From Clytia hemisphaerica (Eukaryota > Cnidaria > Hydrozoa > Leptothecata > Clytiidae): a stretch of DNA of 64,000 bases. Where the stretch lies: contig CACVBU010001235.1 of assembly GCA_902728285.1 (NCBI GenBank), positions 62,001 through 126,000 of the forward strand, in the 5' to 3' direction. Both the position numbers and the translations under genes were made by a program. Positions within the stretch are counted from its first letter, which is position 1, and every line of letters begins with the position of its first letter. This document shows, piece by piece, positions 12,501-23,083 of this stretch. Under the pieces are notes generated by a model. That model worked only from the letters and a program-made list of their open reading frames with translations, was not told the origin of the DNA and ran no database searches.

Positions 12501-12564
12501 ACGAATTATGAAAGCTGTAATGTCTATCAGAAACCATCACAACGACCTAAAAAGCAAGTCATAA
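3514..12564 (+). CDS. Small acidic protein gene, host of a nested gene
   Basis: Three exons join in frame: 3514-3595 (after TTCCACAG, before GTAAGT), 11342-11612 (after TTTCTTTTAG, before GTAAGA) and 12441-12564 (after TTTTTGTTAG, ending in TAA). The phases are 1 then 2 and match exactly. The joined peptide is about 158 residues, plus any upstream exon, and is rich in Asp, Glu, Asn and Ser. It has a DDDEKPP segment and a C-terminal HLLRIMKAVMSIRNHH helix-like stretch, with no signal peptide or membrane segment. I do not recognise the family. The 7.7-kb first intron contains a complete antisense gene (4528-8547), and the second contains a TTAA-flanked hairpin element. An AATAAA follows at 12692. 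The exons are probable; the function is unknown. Confidence 0.6.
3650..4020. repeat. Short-word element, AATAAACGCYCC
   Basis: The words AAACGCCCCC, AATAAACGCTCC, AACGCCCACTC and AATAAACACCC recur in the left part. A reverse-orientation GTTTATTTG occurs near 3778, and a matching AATAACCCCCC..AATAAACACCCTCC lies near 3968-3995. The layout resembles a miniature transposon with repeated subterminal words. The exact ends are not clear. It sits in the big intron of the plus-strand gene. Confidence 0.5.
4528..8547 (-). CDS. Coiled-coil protein, 616 aa, six exons
   Basis: The exons on the minus strand are 8547-7993, 7410-7236, 6879-6700, 6303-6061, 5763-5582 and 5043-4528. The summed length is 1851 nt, exactly 617 codons with the stop, and every junction keeps frame with GT-AG introns. 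The first exon (185 aa) is Ser/Asn/Gln-rich with a basic GSRKRK patch and a KSPRLTQRHP segment. Exons 2 and 3 are charged and helical (EEKLRKTEQKM, ENEWLHGKYEEM) and end in an acidic GSDDDDGSE tract. Exon 4 is proline-rich (FPPPPSPIPK, HDFPPPPGGFGNY). Exons 5-6 form a long coiled coil (about residues 440-570), followed by a basic KKKKG tail with SPGTSLP at the end. No catalytic domain or membrane segment is seen, so a cytoskeletal, centrosomal or scaffold role is only a guess. The gene lies wholly inside an intron of the opposite-strand gene. Confidence 0.75.
5421..5549. mobile_element. TA-flanked MITE, pogo/Tigger-like ends
   Basis: The element begins CAGTGGAGTCTCCATAGCTC and ends AAAGAGACTCAACTG, with TA on both sides. 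Inside are repeated CGAGTTA / CTCGAAC words in both orientations. It lies in the last intron of the coiled-coil gene. Relatives are at 24936, 42353 and 45936, with a remnant at 10452. Confidence 0.75.
8924..8955. repeat. Short hairpin
   Basis: AATATTTCCCC and GGGGAAATATT flank a 6-nt loop just upstream of the nested coiled-coil gene. An 18-bp direct repeat, ATTTGTGCAGCGAGGC, follows at about 9038-9070. Nothing assigns a function. Confidence 0.45.
9416..9670. repeat. Tandem repeat, about 58-bp unit, four copies
   Basis: Four degenerate units contain GCTTGAGCAGATTGATTTAC and ATTCTCGACAAAGAGGTCGA. The second unit carries an internal duplication of AGAGGTC, and the fourth is diverged. The long open frame across them is a by-product of the repeat and is not convincing coding sequence. 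Confidence 0.75.
10452..10770. mobile_element. Degenerate pogo/Tigger-like MITE remnant
   Basis: It starts after TA with CAGTAGAGTCTCCATAACTC, then has several CTCGAAC words at 10480-10610. A matching right end is not found, so this is a truncated or scrambled relative of the element at 5421. Confidence 0.5.
10853..11213. mobile_element. MITE with 38-bp inverted ends (GGCCTGTTTCC)
   Basis: The two ends are near-perfect inverted repeats: GGCCTGTTTCCATCGATCGC continues into GCGAGCGTGCACG, and the mirror stands at 11173-11213. Each end contains its own CGATCG / GCGCG palindromes. The interior has GTACGCT words. A diverged copy in opposite orientation lies in a POLR2B intron at 57028-57325. Confidence 0.85.
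11979..12289. mobile_element. TTAA-flanked hairpin element
   Basis: TTAA then AGGTATGATCAGATGG on the left mirrors CCATCTGATTATCCCT then TTAA on the right. The arms are about 140 bp and pair almost perfectly, leaving a short loop near 12130. The TTAA flanks with AGG...CCT ends suggest a non-autonomous Kolobok- or piggyBac-type element. It lies in the last intron of the small acidic-protein gene. Confidence 0.8.
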
Positions 12565-12691
12565 ATCATCACAACAACCTAAAAAGCAAGTTATAAATCA
12601 TTAGACAAGGCTATTCAGGTATACAAGACAGTGTTAAAAATTCTTCCGTCTCAGTAAGGTACAAAAAGAGTCTTTTTCCGTCTCGAAATTC

Positions 12692-12697
12692 AATAAA
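12692..12697 (+). promoter_or_regulatory. Polyadenylation signal AATAAA
   Basis: AATAAA stands 128 nt downstream of the stop codon at 12564 of the plus-strand acidic-protein gene. It is the best candidate 3' end signal. Only the hexamer is seen. Confidence 0.5.
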
Positions 12698-12699
12698 AT

Positions 12700-13720
12700 T
12701 CTGCAAAATTTGAAAAATTTTGTCTCTTATTTTCAGTCCGTTTCAAAAAAAAAAAACTTTTGCTTTGACCTGAAGACAATCGAAGAATTACTTTCAGCAG
12801 GCACAAAACTTTGGGGAGATCAAAAAATCAAAGAGTTTCCGGGAAATCGATAATGTATATTATTTTAGATGGTTTTGTTTAATCTTTTTATTGGGTTTTC
12901 TTTTACGCCTGTGAAGATCACGTTGATAGTAAGTTAATTTCGAATTATAATTTCGCAATTCTTTTATTGTATTATATCCTTGCTAAAAGTCAAAAAAATT
13001 TACTCGACTTGAAATAGCAAAAAAAAAGATTTCGACCTTGGAGCAAAATAGACAGGGGAGAGAACGGAAATTAGACAGGGGTGTCAAATTGTTATCTGGT
13101 ACCAGGATGTGGAGATATGTACGACACGCTTTGCCCTGAAGGTCGGGCATACTTTGTAAAATGGCCCGCTCCTTTAGAGCTTTAGCGTGGGCGGCTTCCA
13201 ATACGTCATCCACCTCCTCCCGCCGCTTTTGTTGCTAGACTAGTGGATCTCTTTTTTGTGCTCTTTTTCATTTCGCTCGCGCGTTTTCTTCTCGGCTACA
13301 AAATGGTAGCACCAAAACAACAACAAAGAAAAAAGTGCAAGAATTTGCTCGTTTTTCGTGTTGATGATGTTTTGTTGTGAGGTGTGTCTTATATTTGTCA
13401 TGTTCTTAATTATTTTCTACATTGTTTATTTCAAAAGTAATATAGCAGTCATTTTGTAATTCTTTTTATTCATTTATACTGACTTTCTGTCATAAACAAT
13501 CAAAGGTAGTCTAATTTTTTTATCTTTACAAACTTTCTTGCTTGGCTTGGGGACAGATCAGAGGTAAATAAAGTACTGGCTCTGAGCAATCTATTAAACT
13601 CAAGATTTTACTTTAAAAGCTGCTATTCCATAAGTTAAAGAACATCGAGTTAATTAATAACAGAAATTTGTTCATACTTTTAATTTTCATTTCAATATTT
13701 TGCCTTTTGGATTTTCGTAA
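12700..13720. other. Intergenic; possible unassigned 5' exons near 13.2 kb
   Basis: Around 13,050-13,340 the base composition is richer in G+C. A minus-strand ATG at 13213 opens a peptide starting MDDVLEAAHAKALKERA, and a plus-strand ATG at 13303 opens MVAPKQQQRKKCKN. They are arranged head to head like a promoter between two first exons. No downstream exons could be connected on either side, so no gene is called. The rest is AT-rich without visible features. Confidence 0.3.
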
Positions 13721-14615
13721 AAATGGGTCAGTGTTTGTGAGGTCCAGCCAAACTTCCGTGAAATAGCCTATCAGCAATAATAAAGATACGGATCTAGATG
13801 GGTGTCTTTTCCCCGTAGATCTTATTATTGAGAAGCAGTTCTTCAAATTAGTTTTCAAGGTTCGGATCAAATTTTTTCATCTTTGGCTCAAATTTAGGTA
13901 ATTTCTCTTATTGTTTTTGAAAATGTTAATTTTATTAATAAGCGCCAGTTTACTTTTCCTCATAAATCCATTTAGAAGTTTTGCGGTTCACTTTTTTGTT
14001 TGTGAGTCCAGTATATAAATGTTTAGTACTTTCACCAGCTTTCACAGCATTAATCTTTTGATACACATTTTGGTAGGACGCTAGTGTGACTCTTACTGCT
14101 TGGAAAAGCAATTCATCATTTATTTGACTGGTTCACTTAAGGCAAGTGGGTCAACCCATCATGCAATGTGAGGACAAATTTGGGTAGTCAGTCCAACAAG
14201 ACGTGCTGACACAGCGTCATTGTCATTGAAAGCATTTTATAGTTGTTAAAATAGGCATCAAATTGTTAAAATAGGCGTCAAAGCCTCCTGCAACTCAACG
14301 CCTAAAAGAGAAAAAGAAATACTCTGGCATATTCAGTGAATTATTTCACTGTCTAGTTTTTGATGTTTTATGTTTCTGGTTTACCACCTGAGTCTTCCTG
14401 CTAAAAGCAATTTGCATTCTCAAATCAAAATGCAGTCCACATGCTTGCACTCACTTTGCTAAAGCCTACTATCTATCTATCTATCTATCCATGTATCTAT
14501 CAGTTAGTCACACTAGCGTCCCGCCAAAATATGTATCAAAGATTAATGCTGCGAAACCACCGGATAGGCTATTTCCCGGAAATTTTGCCGGACCTCAAAC
14601 AATGACCTATTTACG
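13700..14615. mobile_element. Nested palindromic elements
   Basis: An inner element (14047-14550) has about 45-bp inverted ends containing GGACGCTAGTGTGAC and AGCATTAATCTTTTGAT. Outside it, the right flank at 14560-14615 (ATAGGCTATTTCC, CCGGACCTCAAACA) is mirrored not next to the inner left end but at 13720-13775. The outer palindrome is therefore interrupted on the left by about 270 bp. This is either an insertion into one arm or a larger element with an asymmetric centre. Confidence 0.65.
14466..14512. repeat. (CTAT)n microsatellite
   Basis: About nine CTAT/CTATC units with a few interruptions lie just inside the right end of the 14047-14550 element. Confidence 0.8.
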
Positions 14616-15097
14616 TGTGCGGAATTATTTTTACTTTAGGGTATAAACAAGGCCTTAAAAATCGAAGCGCTGTCTCGGGAGTTGAATGACAAAATTTGGT
14701 TGGTTGATATTTGGCTGCTGCATGTTTTATTTTGTTTCAAACTTTCAAGTTTTAATTAATTTTCTTGCGAACTTGATTCAGGTAACTCTCATCCTTGTTG
14801 TGCAAATACATCCTGTAGATGACTGATGTTGTTTCTTCTGAAAGCTAGATTTCCTAGTGTGACTAACTGTCTATATATTTAAGTAACATCAGGCCCGAAG
14901 GCCCATTCTCAATACATAATAACTACCGGCCTATTCTACATGACACTGAGAAATTCTCTAACAAAAATAGGTTAACCCTCCATTTGATAGTGAAGATACA
15001 GCTTTCTGATTACATGAAAACATTAAAAAATTGCTGTATAGAACAAAAGAAAATAGTCAAAGATCAAAGAAATTTACCTTTACCTTCAATTGCATAG

Positions 15098-15960
15098 CGT
15101 CAGCCCCCCCCCCTCTGCTGGTTGGGGGTTACACCCTAAATTTTTCCCAAAAATGGAGGGGGCTGGAAGTACACCATATTCTTAGGGGACCTATGTACTT
15201 GGGGGAAGCTAAAATCTCATCACTTAACGTCGGGGCTAAAATAATTCAGCTTAATAGTTGGCTTCAATACACCTTATCGGAAATTCTACAAAAACAATCG
15301 CGCTAAAATGGATCCGTTGAAATTGGGAGGTAAACATAAATGGGACCAATGGCAGCGCGAGTAGCGCTTAAAGTTCCCGCGTAAAACAAGAACTCATTTG
15401 CTTATATCTGGCTTGTTTATATGTTCCTAAAAATACACTGAATTTGAAAAAAACAAACAAAACAAAGCTTTCAAGATGCTAGCAGAAGCTATAAGAAAGA
15501 GAAAAACAACAACTTCGGTGGTTCTTCAGTTGATTTGGAGGCTCTTTTGGCATCAATATTTTGGGTGTTTTGTAAGGCTTTTTGCTTGAAAACCGCAATA
15601 TCGCGCATTGTTTACCTCCCAAAAAGTGTTGCGTAGCAACAACGCAAGGAGGTGGAATTTCCGATAAGGTGTATTACTCAAATTGAAGCTCATGAATCTG
15701 AAAAAATTTTCCCCTTCAGTGCAATATTTTTAGTGTGCAAAATATTTTATCTTAAACTTAGAACTGAACGCAATTTACATAGGAAAACCCTTTTTTACTG
15801 GATCAATTTTTTGAAAGTGTCTAGGGTCAAAAGTCCTGGGGCTAACAAAAAATTCATAAATCTTAGAAACTAAGACTTAAAGGCTTAAAACTAAGGGGGG
15901 GCCTAATTTTTGCCTGGGACCTAAACCCAGGTTGGCCCTATGAATCGCAATTGATCACAA
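15098..15960. mobile_element. C/G-tract element split by an inserted MITE
   Basis: The left part starts with a run of C at 15103-15113 and holds repeated GGGGG words (GGTTGGGGGTTACACC). The right part, near 15890-15945, has a G run and GGGACCTAAACCCAGG. Between them, 15266-15674 is a distinct element ending AATACACCTTATCGGAAATT with the mirror AATTTCCGATAAGGTGTATT. The inner element belongs with 28431-28577 and 54905-55023. That the two outer parts are halves of one element is inference. Confidence 0.55.
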
Positions 15961-17275
15961 TGGAGGACACAACTACAGCCACTTGGCAAATTACACGCTC
16001 ATGATTTATTTATTATATTGGGTGTTGGGTGCCTGGCGCTCTCTAGTTCTCCAATCGCCATCAACCTTTTTGAAGAAGAACAAAAATTAAATAGGGTGCG
16101 CTAGCTGTGAAGATTCATTTGCCATGATAACTGTTACAGAAATGTTGGCTCATTTGTGTTGTTAAAATGCTGAGTTTATGGACACAAAAATACGACTTGT
16201 GATGAATATGGTTAGTCATGGTGATCAGGGTGAAATTTTTTTTTGAAGTTTTGTGTAATTTTTGGATGTCTTAGAGGGTTTTAGATCTTGTAAGGCTGAC
16301 CTTTATAAATTCCTCTTTGACTTCCCTGGGTTGACTGGGAAAGTTTCGGAAACATAGTTTTCACTTTCATTTTCTAGGGAGATCAAGACACATTGAATGT
16401 TGTTTCAGCAACATTTTATCATCATTTTGTAGGTTATTGTAAATGTGTACAAGTTCAAGTTTAACTCTTACTGTTCCTTAACTTGATTTCTTAATCTGAA
16501 CCTGAGCAGTTCCTTAACAATTCCTTATTTTTGGACCATTTTCAGCTTCAAGTTCTGTAAAAAAATGTTTATTGAGATAAAATATTCTTTATTCTTTATT
16601 CATATTCTGAAATTTAAAGCTTGGATATATCCAGGCTAAAAAGAAATATGGATACAAAGAAATGCGACCCAAAACTGTTACATTTATGATGAAAAAATCA
16701 ACATTTTTTAATGAAATTTTAATATTTTATAAAACTTTGAGAAATTTCCTAATTTTTGAGCCATTTTAATAATGAAAAGATTTGACCCATCAGCCTCCAA
16801 AACTAAAAACAGTGACAAACTAAGACAGTTAAAACTGCAATCTGCTTACATTTCCAGCACTTGCTTTATTGTCTAAGATAAAAATGATGTGAATGGTAGT
16901 AGTTTATGGTAGTTTTGATGGATTCACTGCATTTTTTTTGCTTTAACTCTCACTAAGGTCCCCAATAAACTGTCCTCCAGTTATTAAAAAATTCCATTCT
17001 TATTAGAAGCCCTGTTTATTTATTTTTAGCTAAGGAAAGCTGAGTTGCTCTAAATAGCCTGGTTTTAATAATTACCTTATGTTGGGTGGTTTCGAACCCC
17101 AGACAGCTTATCCCTTTCTCCTGAAGGGTGTTATCCTTTAAAAGTATTATTTTAAGCTGTTAAAAATTCTTATCACTTAATTTTAGTGGATACTTTTAGA
17201 CAATCGTATGGAAAAGATTTGGATGTTTTATTTCATTTTCTTCAGATACTATAAAATACTAAGTATAAAATCAAA
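15961..17275. other. Intergenic upstream of cystatin
   Basis: No gene is seen. A remnant of the GTTCCTTA-type element is visible at about 16450-16760: CTGAGCAGTTCCTTAACAAT, then CCATTTTCAGC, matching 46475-46762. A possible 3' splice site (TTTTCTTCAG at 17245) precedes the cystatin ATG and may mark the start of its first coding exon. Confidence 0.4.
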
Positions 17276-18625
17276 ATGATGTGCGGTGGTGTTGGAAATG
17301 CTAATCCTGCTGATGAGGAAGTTATTGGAATCTTGAATCAGGTTTGTAAAGATCTTTATAATGCGTAAATTAAGGTATCACACAATCAGAGTAATCCATA
17401 TCTTTACTTTTTAATGACTTTCTTGACCCAGATGATATCCAAACTGATTTTTATTGATTAACATAACTGATAGAAGGGCAAAATAAGTCAATGAATCTGA
17501 GGAAATTGTCATAAAAATGTCATTGAAAAATGTTAAATAAAACTCAATTTGATACACCTTTTCAAAGTATTTTTGAAAATCTTCAAAAGTAGATTTTTAC
17601 TTCTAAAGCTTATACATTTTGAACCACTGCAAACTAAATTCAAAAAGTTTAGTATAATACATGTTTTCCTTTTCTCTTTAGAATTCAGAAAGAATTTTGC
17701 AAAAAAATCATATTATACAGAAACATTTAGTTATCAAATCTACTTCATATACTTTTCTGTTTAATAATTTCAGGTTAAAGGACAAGTTGAAGGCAAAACA
17801 AATGATAGTTATGATGTATTTGAAGCTCATTCTTATTCAACTCAAGTTGTTGCAGGAACAAATTTTTTTATCAAGGTATTTTTTTATCAAGGTATATTTT
17901 TCAACGAAAAGGCTCAGTATACTTTAAGGCAAAAATAAAAAAATATCCTGTTTCCATAAATCGACCCGTTGAACTTTTTTTCGAGAGTCATCCGGCCGCA
18001 AAAAAAAAATTTTTTTTATAAGCAACGTGATTTTTTAGATAATCTAAAGATTAGTTTTTATATTACTAAATAGTAAAAAAAAATAACCTGCTTATTTGAA
18101 GGTTCAAACCTGGTTGCTTATGAAATGTGTATTTTTTGATTGTATATTTTACGCTGTATTATTTTTGTTTTTTGAAACTATAAAAACAATCTATAATTTC
18201 TACAAAGAAAATCAAGGAACAAAGCTAAACACACTTACAAGTTTTGTATTTCTGTTTAAAAAGAAAAAAATCAAGACTGTAAGAAAAATTTCAAAATGTA
18301 AAAAACAAATTATACGGCCGGCCGGCTGATTTTTTTTCATCAGCTACATTTCCGGAAACTTTTGGCCTAACTTTTGCTTTATCTGAGAATCTAAACTTAA
18401 TCAAAATTTTCGTATTCAATGTTTTTAGTTATTATTGTTTGGAGTAATTTTAAAGATATTACATTCTCCAATTATAATGCTTTCTTTTTCTTTCAGGTAA
18501 AAGTTGGTGATGGAAAATACATCCATGTCAGGGTATTCCGTCCATTACCACACACCAATGGTAGCCCTGAAGTACATTCTGTACAAATGGATAAAAGTGA
18601 ACAGGATGCTATTGTTCATTTTTGA
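17276..18625 (+). CDS. Stefin-type cystatin (cysteine protease inhibitor)
   Basis: Three exons (17276-17341, 17774-17875, 18497-18625) encode exactly 98 residues, the usual length of stefin A/B. All splice sites are GT-AG with phase 0 junctions. The N-terminus [16 protein letters not shown] carries the conserved glycine region that enters the papain-type active site. The first hairpin loop is QVVAG (QxVxG), and the second-loop region lies around RPLPHTNG. There is no signal peptide, so the protein is cytosolic, inhibiting lysosomal-type cathepsins as other stefins do (family knowledge). Exon breaks fall before QxVxG and just after it. The donor of exon 2 is followed by a second copy of itself (see findings). 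Orthology to CSTA or CSTB is not decided here. Confidence 0.92.
17940..18360. mobile_element. Possible degenerate element in cystatin intron 2
   Basis: The stretch begins CCTGTTTCCATAAATCG and ends near TTTCCGGAAAC. GC-rich patches ATCCGGCCGC and CGGCCGGCCGG lie near each end next to A/T runs. It recalls the GGCCTGTTTCC element at 10853, but the inverted match is poor. Confidence 0.35.
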
Positions 18626-19360
18626 AGAAGTGCACAAAAAATAGAAATTATTTCTAATGGGAATGTCTTAGGATAAAGTGTGGTTTTTTTTAATGATAAT
18701 TTTTTTTTCTAAATTATACTGAAATGTATATAGTCAAATTTCTAGCTCAACAATATTTTGCATTCACCAATTTTATTTTTCCGGTAATAACATTGGAAAC
18801 AATATCTAACTAAACAATATAACTAGAAACTGTCATAGGTTTCACTTTCTTACGGAGGTTATTTTTTGTTTACTATGTGTCTACAACCAAGTCTTGCTTC
18901 TAAACATTTTCAAGTTACAATTATTTTTTATTATAATATAATTTTCACAGTCATGAAATAATTTCTTAAAGAAAAAGAATGAGGAATTAAAAATAATATC
19001 TAAAAATGGAAAATGATTATTTCATTATAAAAATGTATATATGATTTTGGGGATCATTTTATTCGTTTGAATCTGTTTATTCGACAAAATGTTTGAGTCA
19101 CCAATTCAAAATAGTTAAGAAGTTTTAAATATTTTTACTGACTCCCATCTGTAAATCTCACCCACTTTTCTAGGTCAATCCCATCTTAACTTTGCCAGGT
19201 TTTAAGCCTACATGTTAGTTTTGATAGATTTGATACTTATACTTTTAAAGCATATCTTACAATCTCAAAATATCTTAGAATCTAATCCAATGCGTTATGT
19301 AAAATCGACCTTCTGTCTTGAATGAAAATTCAATTTTAAAAGCAGATCCTAAATTTGATT

Positions 19361-19592
19361 AAAGGTTTTGTTTTTACGTAAGTGTTCCCGTTTCATATCA
19401 GACACATATTTCATATCAGGACAGTGTCTGCCTATTGTTATATTATGCTGATATGAGTAAAAAATGTATTTCTTTTCCTCTTTCTGACCAATCTTGCTCC
19501 ACATCCGTGTCAGTCCAATGCCAAAAAGCATTAAAGCATTAAAATTGATGAGTAAGCAAACGATATCACTCTTATTTAAAAACAAAACCTTT
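19361..19592. mobile_element. TTAA-flanked MITE, copy 1
   Basis: TTAA flanks AGGTTTTGTTTTTACGTAAG on the left and an inverted TTTAAAAACAAAACCT on the right. Two further copies stand at 21081-21308 (opposite orientation) and 36804-37033. All share internal stretches such as CAATCTTGCTCCACATC and GTGTTCCCGTTTCATATCAG. A Kolobok- or piggyBac-type origin is suggested by the TTAA. Confidence 0.8.
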
Positions 19593-19917
19593 AAGTTCCA
19601 GGCATTAGCGTTATTATCTTATTCCTTTTTACAGTCAAAAATAAACTAACAATAATTAATAACATTCAAAATGAGAAATCTGGAAGTGAATTTTGTGGAA
19701 ATGTTGATGGCAAGTCGCTAATGAAGTGTGAATGGAAGCATCAAGATCATGATTCTAAAAGGTATCGATTTATCATTATGCTTTGACATTTTGTTGGCTA
19801 TTTTCAGTTCATGGCAATTAAGCCCTATAAAAGTTTGGTTGTTGCTGGTTCTCGTATTCAACCGTCTTAAGCCCTTAGTTGAGTTTGCATTAGAGAGCTT
19901 TCTCTTACTGATTTGGC

Positions 19918-20495
19918 CCAGTTACTACAAGACAGTATGACACTTACTACCGTGGTGGTACTGTATTCAGAAGTTATGAAAACAGTTACTACACAGTGTA
20001 GTAACTGCTGTTTGGGGGTGTTGCCAAACACTAAAACTAGCACTTTTGGTGTAGTAAGTGCTTATATTTTAATTCTTTTTAAAGAACTTTCAAAATTTTT
20101 CACAAAAATGAATTTTTTTGTGAAAAAATTCTTTGTTAAAAAAATATTTTTGTTATAAATGGACGAAAAAAAATTTGAAATTTTTCTCAGACCCAACTTT
20201 GAAATTATGCTTTCCCTAAATATCATTAAAATGTTATCAACAGCTGTTAACCAAGTAAATTAAAAGAAAATCTAGCACAAAAATGGCTTTAGGTTGAAAA
20301 AAAAATCGCAATTTAGGGTAATTTCGAGCATGTTTTTGATGATATCGCTCAAAAACAGGGGTGGTACCTGGAAATCTTTTCTGAAAACAGTTACTACCAA
20401 GGTGTAGTAACTGCAAAGGGTGGTGGTCCTGAAGAAAAGTGTTGAAAAAGCACTTACTACACATCATGTCTTGTAGTAACTGCGTGCCCCCCCCC
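19918..20495. mobile_element. Short-word element, GTAGTAACTG, 9-bp target duplication
   Basis: TGATTTGGC stands directly on both sides (19909-19917 and 20497-20505). The ends are CCAGTTACTACAAGAC on the left and GTCTTGTAGTAACTGCG followed by ten C on the right. TTACTAC / GTAGTAA occurs about ten times in both orientations in two clusters, with an AT-rich centre. There is no coding capacity. The 9-bp duplication fits Mutator-like elements. Confidence 0.75.
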
Positions 20496-21080
20496 CTGAT
20501 TTGGCAGAATTTGAAAGAAATTTTTAGTTTGGAAAGAAAATATCGAATTTGCTAAATTGCACTCGAATTTTGAATCCCAAATATTTTCGCGATCTAATCT
20601 TAGATTTTGAAATTCGGTGTTGAAAAGAGAAACAAAACGCGATTACACTGATGTGATATAAATGGTTAGCATTTTTCTTCACACATTTCCTCAAAGATGT
20701 GTTAATATTACTTTGCCTTGCAAAAAAAATTATATATCAAGTTCTATCAAAAAAAATCTTTCTCGTTATGTTACTTGGATGGCTACGAAGAAAAAAGACG
20801 TGATCGTTGAAGGTTTTGCATAGAGCAGCAACAAGGTGAGGGTTTTCGTGATATGGAAAGCTTTTAATTCTGTTTTGATGAGTTTAAAGATTTCTAATAA
20901 AAATATTTTTATTAAGTCTTAATTTCTTCTCAGTTTGGAATCTGAAAAGTTGATCTACAATATTTTCAAATCGTCACACGACTTTAATATCTTCAACTAG
21001 ACCTAGGTCTTCACCACCCCTTTATATTTCCTCAGAAATTTCGGTTTTAAATGTTTGATTTGGCATCCCTCTTCTGTGAC

Positions 21081-21308
21081 TTAAAGGTTTTATTTTTAAA
21101 TAAGAGAGATATCGTTTGCTTACTCATCCATTTTAATTCACAAGCTTTTTCACATTGAATTGACACGAATGTGGAGCAAGTTGGTTAGAAAAAGGAAAAT
21201 AAAAACATTTTTTTGTTTATGTCAGTACAATATTTATCAATAGGAAGCCACTGTCCTGATATGAAATATGTGTCTGATATGAACACTTATGTAAAAATAA
21301 AACGTTTA
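21081..21308. mobile_element. TTAA-flanked MITE, copy 2 (inverted)
   Basis: Reverse-orientation copy of 19361-19592, with TTAA at 21080-21083 and again near 21306. It keeps both ends and the internal GTGGAGCAAG and ATATCAGGACAG-like stretches. Confidence 0.75.
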
Positions 21309-21349
21309 AGATAGCTAGAACTCTTTTTATTAGTCATTCGTATTATATA

Positions 21350-21711
21350 CACATTTTTTTATTAGAACACCTAAAATTTGGCTGAGCCTGGATGTGCTTA
21401 TTTCTATAGCAATTTTTAGCCTAAAATGTTCTTAAATGCGTTCTTAATTTTTCAGACTACTTTAAATCGACAATATCATGCAAAATAAAGAGCACTTAAA
21501 ATTGGTAAAATTTGAACAATATTTGACGCTCGATTTTAGAAAATCCATCTCTAAGTTCGGTTAAAACTGCTTGAAACGAGGAAAAAATTGCAGTTTCTTG
21601 TCATTTTTTTCCAAACTGAGGCTGGGCATGTTCTTACGATGTTCTTAGTTTTTCGACGAATTTCAGCCTGAATGTTCTTATAAATTGGGTTCAAATAAAA
21701 AAAAAAACGTT
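21350..21711. mobile_element. GTTCTTA-type MITE (full length)
   Basis: TA then CACATTTTTTTATTAGAAC on the left and GTTCAAATAAAAA..AAACG on the right. Inside are repeated TTCTTAA words together with GAGCCTGG / GAGGCTGGGC. It is about 90% alike by eye to 33915-34275 over its whole length. Confidence 0.8.
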
Positions 21712-22985
21712 TAATAAAAGAAGAATTTTAACAAGCTCAACTGAAAGTCAGTTAAGGAGATGTATTATTTTTCAACTTAAAACTTCGATTGAAAATTCAC
21801 CACATTCAGATTGGATAGAAATCATTCTGTTTATTTAAATAAAATATCAAAAACTGATCGAATTTAATTTTTTTCAAGTTGAAGGATAGGCGTCAGCGAA
21901 CCTGCTTTGAAATTCTAGAAAGTGTGATTTTTTCGAATTTGAAAGTCAAGGATGGAAAACATTTTCATTTAAAAGTTTGTTCTCAGGAATATGTTGCTAT
22001 TGATCATGTTTTGATTTGACCTTGATATTTCCCAATGAGGTTAAAGCCTTTGTTTAATATTATGGGGGCTTATAACACATCAAGATGTATATCAGTCTTA
22101 AATATTTGTTTGAATTTAGTCAGAGTTTTGTAAATAAGTGTCTTTAGCTTATGCAGTTATGCACTTTTTCCTGAAATAGTGTTCGTTATGAAAAATATAT
22201 AAAAGAAATGCTGAAAGCCTAGTTTCAGTTGTGGTTCAGTTTTTGATACACTTTTGAAATGTGGTTCACTCATGGTCTGTGTTTTGTGTTTCAGACTTTT
22301 AGTTATTATTTTAGTTTTATTTTATAATGAGAAAACTATGCTTTGCTTGTCATCGATTTCAACAAATAATATTGTATTTCTGTATCGTAGCCCATAATAG
22401 CTAGTTTATGTATTTTGCATTTTTGAGGATGGTGGATTCAGAGACTGAAGCGATTTGGAATAACCCTCGTTTTGCCCTGCAAAATCGAGGGCGGTAAAAG
22501 TGTTTAGGGATCACAATCTTTCTTATGGGCGTTGGCTTATGGTTATATAGTCTTAAATTATAAACAGTTTATCGATATTTGATAACTAGTAAAAAGTAGT
22601 AAAAACGGAAACAGTGCTTGGTTACTCCAGTTTCGTTTTTTCGTGTATGAAAAAGGATGCCAATTTGCGTCGGCGGTGAAAACGGTAATTTACTAATGAG
22701 AAAACAGTCAGTTTACTTTTTAGTAAGTTTTTTTTGTATCGTGATTTCTTTAATTTCAATATGCTGTTAATTTGAAACCTGGTTGGAAACAACATTTTCT
22801 TCCGCCTAGAAATTATAAGTAATTACCTGTTGAAGATATTTTTCGCTTTTTCCAAAATATTGGCCCTTGATTTTTTGAGCATCTTTTATGAGATCCTGCC
22901 TCGAAACTGTTAGTTTTGAATCCTTTGGGGAAATAGTTCTATTTTAAACATAGAATCAATTTAAACAGTGAATCTGAGCAATATT

Positions 22986-23083
22986 TAGTTTAGGTATAAA
23001 CTTTTTTTTTTTATGATTTTTGTTGGCGACAACAAAAAATCATAAAAATCATTAAAAAAAGAAATAAGTTTATACCTAAACTA
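22986..23083. mobile_element. 98-bp hairpin element with 9-bp duplication
   Basis: AGCAATATT flanks both sides (22977-22985 and 23084-23092). The element itself is nearly one perfect hairpin: TAGTTTAGGTATAAAC on the left and its mirror on the right, with GTTGGCGACAAC as the tip. Confidence 0.8.
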
